A stretch of DNA of 64,000 nucleotides, from positions 62,001 through 126,000 of the forward strand of contig JAZKJV010000085.1 in the NCBI GenBank assembly GCA_037367405.1, given 5' to 3'. This document shows, piece by piece, positions 11,682-21,525 of the stretch. The notes beneath the pieces are model-generated. The model did not search any database. It had not been told where the DNA came from and was given only the letters and a program-made list of their open reading frames with translations. This stretch comes from Ottelia alismoides. Lineage: Eukaryota > Streptophyta > Magnoliopsida > Alismatales > Hydrocharitaceae. A program made the translations under genes and the position numbers. The number at the start of each line of letters is the position of its first letter. Position 1 is the first letter of the stretch.

Positions 11682-12008
11682 TGTTGGAGTATTTGGTTGT
11701 GCGCCCATTGAGTTGTAGCAGGGTAAATGGATCCTGGAGAAGATCCTTTTACCCCATCCAGTGTTTAGTCCCCCACCGCCTAGTGGTGGGACTTAGAGGC
11801 TCTGGGAAGGCTATATAAGGAGCCCCAGATCTCCTGTATCCACTGAGAAAAAGTAATGCATAGCATGCCCCGTTGAGGGCTTCTCCCGTGGTTTCATCCC
11901 GCTCCTCACGGAGTAGGGTTCCACTTAAAATTATGGTGTTCCATGTTCTATCTTTCTTGCTTATGCTCTGTTTATCAATCGCTTCCGCATTCTTCATATT
12001 TTATAACA
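11682..12008 (+). repeat. 3' LTR of element B
   Basis: 327 bp, paired with 9330-9656. The hairpin at 11721-11754 has one stem mismatch (CCTTTTACCC); TATATAA box 11812-11818. Confidence 0.9.
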
Positions 12009-12204
12009 CATCCCATATCATATTAGACTTGTGTTGACTGTGTGAGCCCTAAGTTACCCAATTTCTCGATGGCCTATGACTGGTGTTATTATTTTAGAAC
12101 ATTATTGAAACATTGTAGATTGGATGATGAAATACATACTCTTTTTTGCTAAAGGAACGCAAGATCTTATTTTTCATCATGTTGATGCCATTATTATATC
12201 ATAT

Positions 12205-12350
12205 TGTTGAGAAGAAAATAATGAATTGCTTACTCATGAGACCCTAGGGTTCTCTTATATAGAGAAGAAATCCATTGGGCAAATTACACAAATAAGATGG
12301 AAAGAAAAGAGAATACATAAAAGAAACAAAAGATAATTAATATCTCAACA
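12205..12350 (-). repeat. Solo LTR of a short-LTR Copia family
   Basis: 146 bp with perfect 8-bp inverted ends TGTTGAGA / TCTCAACA. On minus it has a TATATAAGAG box. Similar to 7976-8123. The left flank is CATAT. After removing the small insertion at 12353-12477 the right flank is CATAC, giving a 4/5 target duplication. The ends, length and lone occurrence support a solo LTR formed by LTR-LTR recombination. Orientation is taken from the TATA context and is tentative. Confidence 0.65.
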
Positions 12351-12352
12351 CG

Positions 12353-12477
12353 TTTTTTTGATATAAAAGAGGGTGAACTCCCAAGGCAGGAGGCACCGCA
12401 GAATCCATTTCATTAGAAAAAGGTTAGAGTACATTACCAGGATGCCCAAAAATTATATAGTGTCTGCCATTTCATTA
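12353..12477 (-). mobile_element. Short non-LTR (LINE/SINE 3' end) insertion
   Basis: About 125 bp bounded by the 13-bp direct repeat AATATCTCAACAC (ending near 12352 and again near 12490). On the minus strand it ends in CTTTTATATCAAAAAAAC, that is, with a poly-A tail. TSD of this length plus a poly-A end indicate target-primed reverse transcription. It inserted at the boundary of the solo LTR. No RNA polymerase III boxes were seen, so a 5'-truncated LINE is more likely than a SINE. Confidence 0.7.
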
Positions 12478-12728
12478 AATATCTCAACACATACTGATAG
12501 GAATAATTGTCTAACATTACCCCGAGGACTCCATCAAGTGTCTGAAGGTTCAGCTGGGCTCCAAAGGTTTTATTTATACTGTCATAGTGGAATAGGTTGA
12601 GACTTACCTTCTGTAGCCCCTCTCTGTTCAGTTTGGACTTTGGGCTATACTGACTATTACTGTGAACAAAGACCTATCTTTCGTAACATTAAAAATACAT
12701 TAAAAATGCATTATTTTTTACTTGTGTT

Positions 12729-13948
12729 TTGACGGATGAAGTTTTAATGATACAATCTCCTCTCTATGAAGTTGGGGGTGAGTGTATGCTGGTTGAAGAA
12801 AGCCGGTTATGTGATAAAGTAGAACCCCAGACTCCCAGAGCCTGGTTTTATAGACTTGGCAATAAAATTGCTAAGTTTGGGTTCTTCGTATCCACCAGAA
12901 GTCGCTCTACATTTACCAGGAATAGGAAGAGTGGTAATGTGATTTTGGCTGTTTATGCTGATTTGATTCTAATGGGAGATGGCAACTTAAGAACTTTGAA
13001 GATCAGGGTTTCTCACATATGATCTTTGTGACTAAAGATGATGATAAACTCCACCACTTTATTGTATTAAGATTGCTATAGATGCCAAGGATATGAAAGG
13101 GTATGGTTCTTTCTCAGAGGAAGCATACACTTGAGATGCTGGAGAATGCATGCATACTGGGATTCAAGTCATTATCCGTTCCTGTTGGTGGTTCCATAAG
13201 GTCAAGTTTGATTGTTGATCCACCTTTCAAGGATACTAGACAAAACATTGAGTATAGTTGGGAAACTCCTGTAATTGACTGTCACCAGTTCCGGTATTAG
13301 TTCTACTATTAAGTAGTAACCATGTGAGCTAACATGTCGCTTCTGACAGGATATATGCCTTATTCTCAATTGCTTGGAAGACTCCAGGAAAATGGTCCTT
13401 ACAAGAATAACATACACGGATCTCTTGGCCTACTTCAATGCAGACATACGATCTATATGCTAGTTCTTTTGAGGACAGGCGATCTACTACTGGCCTTGCC
13501 ACCTTCTTAGGTTACAATTTTGTTAACATACTAAGGAGCAATCTGTGGTTGCTCGCTCTTGTGCAAATGGTGAATATTGAGTAATAGCTCTTACTAATTG
13601 CGAGGTCTTGTGGATTGTTGTTCTGCTTACTGATCTTGGTTTTCAGACTACTATCCCTGTTCCTATGTACTGTGACAATATGTCTGCTATCTATATCGCT
13701 TTTGATCGTAATTCCCTTGAGAGGACGGAGCATATCGAGATTGATCATCGTATTATCGTGATGCTATATATTGAGATTAATTTCACTACTATTTGCAAAG
13801 CTATCACTGAAGGGAAAATTGCTACTCCATGTCTCTTCTGGGCTTCAGCTTGCAGATGCTTTCACCAACTTTTCTCCTATAAAAGGAAGGGTACTAGTTA
13901 ACGATGTGGGCAGGATTAACATCTATGGTCCAGCCTGAGGAGAAATGC
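12729..13948 (+). pseudogene. Copia relic, reverse transcriptase and RNase H
   Basis: Plus-strand degenerate pol. PRAWFYRLG near 12840 and VILAVYADLILMGDG near 12950 match the RT segment that holds the catalytic YVDD (here YADL, so the Asp pair is lost). LSQRKHTLEML near 13110 follows. RNase H remains as ATFLGYNFV near 13500, MYCDNMSAIYIAFDRN near 13660 and EHIEIDHRI near 13730. After the final stop, GRINIYGPA-like sequence precedes the LTR. It resembles the Ale/Retrofit lineage (tentative). Confidence 0.78.
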
Positions 13949-14091
13949 TGTTAGTTTTTCTATTATTACAATTTTTATGTTTTTGTTCCTATTCTTTGGA
14001 CGTTTCTCGTAATTCACGCTACACATTCCTCCCATGAAAAGGAGGGTTACGGTTAAACATTGTTCAGTAAATTTTTTTGGTTTTCTCCACA
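13949..14091 (+). repeat. Probable 3' LTR of the plus-strand Copia relic
   Basis: It begins TGTTAGTTTTTC right after a purine-rich GAGGAGAAATGC and ends TTTTCTCCACA. The length (143 bp) agrees with short-LTR Copia families. No partner LTR or TSD was identified. Confidence 0.45.
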
Positions 14092-15460
14092 GATTCATTT
14101 GGTAAGAAATGTTATCTTCAAGTTGCCTACTTAAATTTCAAGTTCTCCGACATTGTTCTCCCTGCAATTTTCTTTGCTGTTCATGTACAAATATAAATCA
14201 TCTATCCCATGTTCATAGTTTCCACTTCTACTGCAAATTCTCTTGTCCCAAGACTCCCCAACTATCAATTCAAAATCTTGTTGGATGCAGGTCTGATCCC
14301 TTTCAACCATGGACCAACTTCTTTATCTTATTGAGTGAGCCAAAAGGAATCCAACACGGCTTGACCAGATCAGGACCATGACCCATGCCCATGATGGTCC
14401 AGATCCGGATAATGATCGATCAGTTCTCATCAAGGGTCAGTTGGTCAGTGAGTCCTAATGAGCCCCATATATTTACTGTGCACACCCCCATGCACTAACT
14501 TCCAAAAAGACCAAATGGTCCAAACCCAATCCACATCGACTGAGTCAGTGACCGGATCAAGGTATGTCCTGATGAGACACTTTTCTTTCCGCAAAACCTG
14601 GACTGTGCTGTGGCCCACTTTGCAAGGACAGGACAGCAGTGGCTCCTTAACACGATCTTTGTGGATATGCTTTGCTGTGTCCCTCTTAGTTAATCGTGTT
14701 TGTTGTCATGACAGTGAAAATGCTGCACTTTCATGATCTCTGTTCTCATTGATGTGTGGAAGGAGTGTTCAAGTCTAGAAATGGTGTGACCTCCAAGGAT
14801 AGCTTTGAGAGGTACACAAAGAAGGTAACTAGCCCAAGGGTGCCCGGAGAAAATTGTAGATTTCCTGCTGTCTGTTGGAAGTTTGATGGACGATCTGCAA
14901 CTTTCCACACTTGATAATGCGTTATGCCATTCTTGTCTATTCTATGAAAGTATCTGAGATTGATCAGTCTAGTATTCTAGTGAACTCTTTCACAATCGGA
15001 ACTGTAAGCATCGATATCATTTCTTTTGTTTCTTCATTTTCTGCCAACCCATCAAGTTCCTTTGTTCCTTTGCCTTCTTGCACTCGACTTTCTTGGTCCC
15101 ATTGCCTTTGTCGGTGTTCGGTTTCTTTAGACAATTCAAATCTCATTAAACAGTACCAATCAATCTGAGAAATAAGTGTTCAACATTAAATAATGTCATC
15201 CACCCATTCATTTCCCTTTTATTTCTTTTTGTAGTCTCTTGTGGTCCATCTGAAGGGCAAAAGGACCATTACTACTTCAGATCAGATCTGAACATGTGAA
15301 TGCCTATTTTTCAATTTTTTTGGGGGAGAAACTTTACTTGATTGTCTTAATTTGTTTATTTTTTCTTGATTGAGCTGTTCGAGACTGCTCTCCAAACAAT
15401 CATATTCTTGCTTGTCACATGAACGTCTTGTCCTACTGTGCCTTTTGTGATCCTTTTGTC
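14092..15460. other. Unassigned sequence
   Basis: No frame or repeat here resembles a family I recognise. Short open frames lack codon structure or motifs. Confidence 0.5.
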
Positions 15461-15585
15461 ATATCTCTCTCTCTCTCTCTCTCGCCCCCCCCTCCAAAAA
15501 AAAGAACCTGCTGGTAATCTCTCAACACAGATTGTTGTTGTTGTTGTTATTATTATTATTATTATTGTATATATATATATTTACT
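15461..15585. repeat. Microsatellite cluster
   Basis: (CT)n at about 15464-15484, then (GTT)n/(ATT)n at 15533-15567 and a short (TA)n run. Confidence 0.9.
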
Positions 15586-17466
15586 TTTCAGTCCAAGTCC
15601 ATTTATGCCTTTCCAGGATAAGAACAATCAGCAATTACACCTTTTCCTTCACGTCCATTACATCTCAACTACTAGTACTAGGTTAAAACACATACGCGCA
15701 CGCACAAACCCTTAGAACTTATGCAATTATTTACGATAGCAATGCATATCATTCAGGGGGTTATATGTAATTACAAGGTTCGTGCGGATATCTAAGTAAT
15801 TATTTTGATTTCTAGATGTACATATGTAAAAAATATTTTTATTGAGATATCCCAACAACTTTTCCAACTTACCTAAATTTGATTCACCTCGTTTAGCGTA
15901 TTTAAAGAATCCAACTTGAATAAACTTTTTTTAAATTCGATTCACTTTATTTAGCATATTTAAGGTATTTGATGATGATGTTCACGTTTGGTTCGACTTT
16001 GCATATATTTATCGAAGACTCGATTTAGTTCGACAAATGGTTCGATTTTGGAACAAGGCATCAATACTTCCCTTTTATACTCAATTTTGTTTTGATTAAG
16101 TTTGATTATGGTTTTTTAAGAATAAACTTTAACAATATCTATTATATACAGGGAAAATGGAGCCTACATTCTTGCTGCAAGCAACTTTTCCCACACTCAA
16201 CTTTATTATTATTTTTATTTTTTTAAAAATGAAATCTTGAGGGATTTGTATCAATTATAAATCATTATTGTCATTTCAAATTCAATTTAATCCGAGACTT
16301 CAATCTCATCCATCAAAATAATCAAATTTAACAATCTTAGAACTATGGAAATTGATCTTTTCCAGATGAGCATGTTTGATTTTATAAATGAAATATTATT
16401 TTTTTATTCAATTTTATTTGTTTATTTTCTAATCAAATCTTAAGCAAATTTATAACAAAATCAAGCATGGGTGAATAATGTAGTAGAGATTTTTTTTGAC
16501 AACCCTGGCCACGATGATAGATAGGTGAAGTATTTACGGCGGTGATTTGTGTTTTCATTCGATCTTGTGCAAAAAGAATTTCCATCGACATGCAACCACC
16601 TGCTTTTTACATGCATATTGCATAATATTTTGGGATAATCAGATTCACAGTATTAATTTTGTAAATTATTTGGAATTATGGACCATGTTTAAGTAGATTA
16701 CTTAATCCAAAAGAGAAAGGAATTATTTTGAAATTGCATTGGAATCTATTTATTGGAAGCAGGCTTCCAAAATATTTTATTTTTCCATTTTACAGCATAA
16801 GAAGCCAGATATTCAATAAAGAAATAGGTTTATCGATCACTCTAGATTACTATTTTTGATCAACATTTTGGGAATGACTTATCAAACTTTCTTTGTTAAA
16901 AGCTTTTCTAGTTCGTGCTTATTATATTGTAGATGATCGATCATGTCCTTGAGGTTCGATGATCAATGTCTTTACTATAAAAGCTTAGGTTGATCAATCA
17001 AATCGCTCATGCTGGTCGATCAACCTAAGATAGAAGCTCAGGGTGATCAATGTCCACATCTTGGTGATTAATTGCTTTGGGACCATACTCATTACTTAGA
17101 CTTTCAATTGGAGTTGTGCTTATTTCTTCGCCTTTTATTTCATATGTAAATTGTGAAAAGTCCATCCAAAATTACATGTTGGTGTTTTTCCACTAACATA
17201 TGAACATCCGCATTATTATGAAAATGCATAAGGCTCATAAAAGCTCATGAGATTGGATTAATCTCATAGAAACACCAAGAGCAAACGGGATAGAATATTG
17301 TTACCTTCAAATATATTCTCCTGAAATATACTCTTGTAATCCGATTTTCCTCTTATTCTAAGTACGGTGATGGAAGTTATAACAGAGAACTCACTTAATG
17401 ATATGGCAGTAGAAGCTTGCTTCAATGATCACTGTTCAACCCCTCCCCTCTCCGTCGTTAAAAAAA
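15586..17466. other. AT-rich unassigned sequence
   Basis: No gene seen. Around 16920-17070 GATCAATC/GATCGATCA words recur in both orientations and include an inverted pair AGGTTGATC...GATCAACCT, probably a worn repeat. Confidence 0.45.
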
Positions 17467-17591
17467 TATTTTTATCAGTTGTATCGATATTCCAATATAA
17501 GTTATGCCCCTCTCTTTTTTATGAATATCAGTTGTACCTTTGAGTTCTTGCCGTTCAATCACTCGTACATTCGGGTTAGTTACCGTCCATC

Positions 17592-18273
17592 TAGGGATGT
17601 CAATCTGGGTCTACCCATTGGGTACCCGACCCGAACCCGTCCCATTTAAGGATCCGAAACTCGTCCCATTTACTTTTGGACGGGTTTGGGTTTTGAACTG
17701 ACTACCCATGTGGGTATGAGTATGGGTTCGGGATTGCCTTGTGCATACCCGAACCCGAACCCGCCTCAAACCCAAATAAATAAATAAATAAATAAAGATA
17801 AATGTGTGTGTTGCATTTTATTCTAACTAGACCCAAATCCATTTCATATCTAATATGTATCGATCTACATGTATAAATATCCAACTCAATTTTCTCCTCT
17901 CCATTCATTTATTCATATTTAACTAACTTTTTGTATCTTTAATAAATAAAAACTATCAACACAAAAGAGTTAAACACTTAACATATATAAATATTTAATA
18001 TTCTCTATATATTGCACATTTTTATGAATCTCTATATTACATGATCTCACTCTATTTCGTCTATCTATGAAATTTTGTATACATTTATAAACAATTTAAG
18101 ATTTACCCTGTCGAAGATATGGGTATCCATTGGGTACATGGGTATCCGACGAGTATATGGGTACCTGCTAGAAATTACATGTTTAATAAATGGGCGGGTA
18201 TGGGTAGTGATATTATAAATGGGTATGGGTTTGATAATAGTAATACCCTCCCCAAACCCGACCCGTTGACATC
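17592..18273. mobile_element. hAT-like MITE rich in GGGTACCCG words
   Basis: 682 bp. Left end TAGGGATGTCAATCTGGG; the right end reads CCCGTTGACATC, complementary in GATGTCAA and GGG. Flanks are CGTCCATC and GGTCCATC, an 8-bp duplication with one mismatch. The sub-terminal regions repeat words such as GGGTATGGGT and CCCGAACCCG, typical of a common plant hAT MITE type. An (AAAT)n run is at about 17776-17797. No transposase. Confidence 0.65.
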
Positions 18274-18341
18274 GGTCCATCCCCAACACAAACGGACGTT
18301 GACTTTGAGGATACATTGGAAATTAATTATAAAAAAATAGA

Positions 18342-19097
18342 TTGAAAAGTCCATCCCCTTCTTCCTCCTTCTCCTCCCACACCTTCTTCCTCTTCCTTCC
18401 CTTCTCCTTCTCCTCCCCAACCTCCTGCTCCTCCTCCACCGCCTCCTCCCCTTGCCCCTGGCTCTTATCCCTGCCCCCGCACCTCCCTCCCGCTCCTCTG
18501 TCGTTGCCTTGGGCCCAAGCTCCTCCCCCTCACCCCACCAATTGTTCCCATCATGAAGCCCAACCTCCCTCTCATCTTCCTCTTCCATTGATGATGACGT
18601 TGACGCCACAAGCAGATCCTCGTCGCCCCCACCTACCTTGTGCCCAACAACTAGCTGATATTCCCTTTAGCAGCATCTTCCTTCCTCATGCCCAACAACT
18701 AGTCGCTATCTCCTCTAGCACCATCTTCATCAGACGAGCAAGGTTCCATGTCGGAAGCTCTAATAATAGTGATTCTTTCGGAGTTAGGGTTTCTTTTAGG
18801 AGGAGAAGAAGGGCCGATCGAGATGGGGGTCTTTCAAGAGGAGGATCAGCTACAGCTCACCACTTAGCCACCAACATCTTGCTGCCTCCTCCTCTTCCAC
18901 GGTCGGGGAAGGTGATTGGAGGAGGACGGGGACGAGCTGCTAGAGGAGCTGCAAGGCTTCTCGATAAAGCGAGAGCGGAGGAGGATGAAGAAGGCGCTAG
19001 CGAAGGAGGAGCAGGGGGCGGAGGAGGAAGGGGAGGAGGAGGTCGTGAGTTGAAACATGAGACTTTCAGCATTTGTTTAGTTAAGATACCTTTTTGA
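18342..19097 (+). other. Low-complexity open frame, 251 codons
   Basis: The longest frame not explained by a recognised element. The first 80 residues are Ser/Pro/Leu-rich from TCC-type repeats. The last 60 are Gly/Arg/Glu-rich from GAGGAGG-type repeats. The middle (VRVSFRRRRRADRDGG) has no known domain. The opposite strand also stays open, as expected of compositional bias. It may be a captured exon or simple-repeat expansion; I do not regard it as a proven gene. Confidence 0.2.
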
Positions 19098-19450
19098 TTA
19101 ATTTATTCATGAAAATTCACCGAAAAATTCGATAAAATTAACCATTTGATCTGCAATGAATGATATATTTGTGAAAATGCAAAAATGTAGCGATTTAATG
19201 GACGCAGTTAAGAGAGAGAAATTATGAAGCGAAAGAAGAAGAGCAAATGGAGGAAGAAGATGAAGAAGAAGTCTGGACAATTATAGCCCTCTTAAATGTA
19301 TCATGGTTATGTTCAACTCATTGACTGTTAAAATAACGGAGGGCTCAATTGATAGAATGACAAAAAGTCAGTAAAACAACTAATATTCGTAAAAAGGGAA
19401 GGGTATAACCGAAATTTGAACATCTCAAAAGTGCACAACTGATAAAAATA

Positions 19451-19927
19451 AAAAAGAGGTTATAATAGAGTATGTGGAGGCTTTAAGTCATACTAATGGA
19501 AAGCATATTAATCAGATTTGTAAACGTATTTTTATTGAGTTAAGGAGGCAACATAAGAATCAACTTCTTCTATTGGATGGTCTTCAAGGATCCCTCAAGA
19601 ATGACGATGTTGCTCCCAACTATTGATTGGTATTTGCCTTTAGCAGGTTGTTGAGAAGCATGGAAACAATCTCGCTCTTTATTACCTTGGCCTAGGATAC
19701 AATGTTCTCTTTATAACGTGTTAGCCTTATTTCTCTTCATCAAATGCAAGAATTTCATTAACCACATGCAAGGAAACTGTTTGACCTATTTATCCATTCA
19801 TTATGCAATCATTCTACTTAAGACGACATAACATTAATGAGGACATACAGGTTTCTCCAATTATGTTTTGGAAAGGGTTTTCAACCTAGTGATGATAATA
19901 ACTCAAGTATCCAATCTTGAGATTGTT
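19451..19927. other. Unassigned AT-rich sequence
   Basis: Nothing recognisable apart from short polyprotein-like fragments too degenerate to name. Confidence 0.4.
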
Positions 19928-19935
19928 ATCTAGCT

Positions 19936-20152
19936 CATGTAAGGTCGTATCGATACCGATATCGTTTCGATATCGTATCGATACGATATTTCGACGATAT
20001 ATCGACGATATATTGCCAAAATATCGCTCATATCGACGAGCCTTTGTGAAGAAAATACCTGGAAATCGGGAGATATAGCCATATCGATGCCCATATCGGT
20101 CCCATGTCGATATCGATATATCGGCGATATATCGCCGATATTTCCTTCCATG
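19936..20152. mobile_element. CGATAT-palindrome MITE, copy 1
   Basis: 217 bp bounded by the perfect 8-bp duplication ATCTAGCT (19928-19935 and 20153-20160). Terminal inverted repeats are CATGTAAGGTCGTATCG and CATGGAAGGAAATATCG (complement of the right end). The interior is dominated by CGATAT, ATATCGA and related self-complementary words. The 8-bp TSD suggests hAT. A second copy is at 37659-37841. Confidence 0.85.
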
Positions 20153-20190
20153 ATCTAGCTTATGCACATATCAAAGAGTTAGTCCTGTCT

Positions 20191-20391
20191 TTTAATGTCC
20201 TGGACCTTAGATCTGGTATGATATCGGGGATTACTAATTTAGACAATCTGTTAGGCTTGGTCCCAACTGGAGTCTTTGACCACGACCCAAAATGCTTAAG
20301 CTCAAGATGTCTAATATTAGCACCCACTACTTATAAGCTACTACCACACTTTATGATTACTAGATGTGGTATTATGCTTGAAGTACTATAA
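20191..20391 (-). repeat. TRIM array LTR 1
   Basis: Most diverged copy; ends worn (TTTAATG in place of TGTAATG). It is the last LTR in minus-strand order. Confidence 0.7.
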
Positions 20392-20559
20392 TCACCCCCA
20401 CGTATATTAGCAACATCCTCGTCGCTCAATGGCGCATGACCTAGTAGCAAGTGGCGACTTTACTTCTTAGGTAGTCCTTTCCTTCTAACTCTATAGTAAG
20501 GTGGCGTCACCTCTTGGATAACCCTTTCCATTATTAGAGGAATCTGCTCTGATAACATT

Positions 20560-20760
20560 TGTAACATCTTGAGCTCCAGACCCCAGCCATTAACAGAATT
20601 TACTAGCCAAGACAACTTATTTGACTTGGGTCCAACTGGAGCCCTGAACCACAACCCAAAATATATAAGATCGGGTTGTCTAGTAATAGCCCCCACTACT
20701 TATAAGCTACTACAATACTTTGTGATTATTAAATGCGGTATTATGTTTGGGGTGTTAAAA
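20560..20760 (-). repeat. TRIM array LTR 2
   Basis: Plus-strand view starts TGTAACATCTTGAG and ends GGGGTGTTAAAA. PBS-like TGTTATCAGAGC (minus strand) lies at about 20546-20557. Confidence 0.8.
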
Positions 20761-20933
20761 TCACTCCTACTTACACTCACAACATCCTTGTTGCACAATG
20801 GCACATTGTTTATTGCCAGTGACTGTGCACATTTACTTCTTGGATGACTCTTTCCTCCTAATTCTACGGTAGGGGTGACTCCATCTCTTCTAGCCATTTC
20901 CATTATTTGAGGGAACATAGCTTTGATACCATC

Positions 20934-21128
20934 TGTAATGTCCCGAACTCTAGAATTCGATCCATTATCATGGATTACTGGTCCGAACAACCTATTGAGC
21001 TTGGGCCCAACTGGAGCCCTTGACCGCACCCAAAAAGCCCAGGTTGTCTAGTAATATCTCCCACTATTAATAAGCTACTACCACACTTTGTGATTACTAG
21101 ATATATTACTATATTAGGGGTGCTACCA
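20934..21128 (-). repeat. TRIM array LTR 3
   Basis: Plus-strand view starts TGTAATGTCCCG and ends GGGGTGCTACCA. PBS-like TGGTATCAAAGC (minus) lies at about 20920-20931. Confidence 0.8.
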
Positions 21129-21327
21129 TCACTCTCGCTTATATGTGCAACATCCTCGTTGCACAATGGCCCATAACCTATTCCCAGTTACACCCTTTCC
21201 TCCTAAATCTATGGTAGGATGGCTCCGGCTCTTAGACAACCCTTTTCTCCTAACTCCATGGTAAGGGTGGCTCCGCCTTTTGAATAGTCCTTTCCATTTA
21301 TTAGACGGAATATGCTTCGATACCATA

Positions 21328-21525
21328 TGTAACGTCTCGAGCCTCGGACCCGATCCGTTAACAGGGATTACGAGCCCATAAAACTTGTTGGGCTTGGGCC
21401 TAATTGGATTCTATCTACAACCCAAAATGCTTAAGCCCTCTTTATTTAGTCGTAGTCCCCACTATTTATAAGCTAATAGCACATTTTATGATAATTAGAT
21501 GTGATACTATGTTTGAGATGCTACA
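21328..21525 (-). repeat. TRIM array LTR 4
   Basis: First LTR in minus-strand order. Plus-strand view starts TGTAACGTCTCG and ends GATGCTACA. PBS-like TGGTATCGAAGC (minus) lies at about 21314-21325. Confidence 0.8.

Larger units (their letters stand above)
9330..12008 (+). mobile_element. Non-autonomous Copia-type element B, complete
   Basis: A 2.68-kb LTR element flanked by the perfect 5-bp duplication CATCC (9325-9329 and 12009-12013). It has two 327-bp LTRs, a PBS TGGTATCAGAGC at 9657-9668 and a PPT TTGAGGGGGAG at 11671-11681. The 2.0-kb interior has no gag or pol. It comprises a GC-rich section (9840-10560) with repeated CCCAGGCGGAGCTCCAGG-like words, an A-rich stretch (10660-10810), and a 3' section shared with A and C. 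That section includes several copies of the word CGACGAGGAGACT. About 14 LTR differences seen by eye make it older than A. Confidence 0.92.
17467..19450. mobile_element. Candidate long-TIR element enclosing a GC-rich island
   Basis: Two arms about 80 bp long face each other. The left (17467-17545) begins ATTTTTATCAGTTGTA. The complement of the right arm (19374-19450) begins ATTTTTATCAGTTGTGC and then tracks the left arm with GTTATRCCC and GAATATYAGTTGT words. The same arm sequence occurs in the foldback element at 26841-27098. Between the arms lie a hAT-like MITE and a GC-rich, pyrimidine-to-purine island. Long TIRs with captured GC-rich sequence resemble Pack-MULEs, but I could not fix a target duplication in the A-rich flanks. 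Confidence 0.45.
20191..21525 (-). mobile_element. Tandem array of a TRIM-like retrotransposon
   Basis: Four copies of a ~200-bp LTR (20191-20391, 20560-20760, 20934-21128, 21328-21525) alternate with three short internal segments of 168, 173 and 199 bp. On the minus strand each LTR starts TGTA/TGGTAGCACCCC-like and ends GTTACA or a variant. Two bases after three of them lies a worn initiator-Met PBS (TGTTATCAGAGC, TGGTATCAAAGC and TGGTATCGAAGC). Before each following LTR is a purine-rich AAGCGAGAGTGA-type PPT. The internal segments are far too small to code. Adjacent units share LTRs, so this is a tandem chain, not four separate insertions. Confidence 0.85.

Noticed and set aside
16900..17070. 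CRISPR-like spaced GATCAATC words
   Set aside because: Irregular spacing, inexact words, both orientations, plant context.
20191..21525. Satellite DNA
   Set aside because: Period varies (about 370-395) and each unit has LTR ends, a primer site and a PPT, which fits a chain of LTR elements better.
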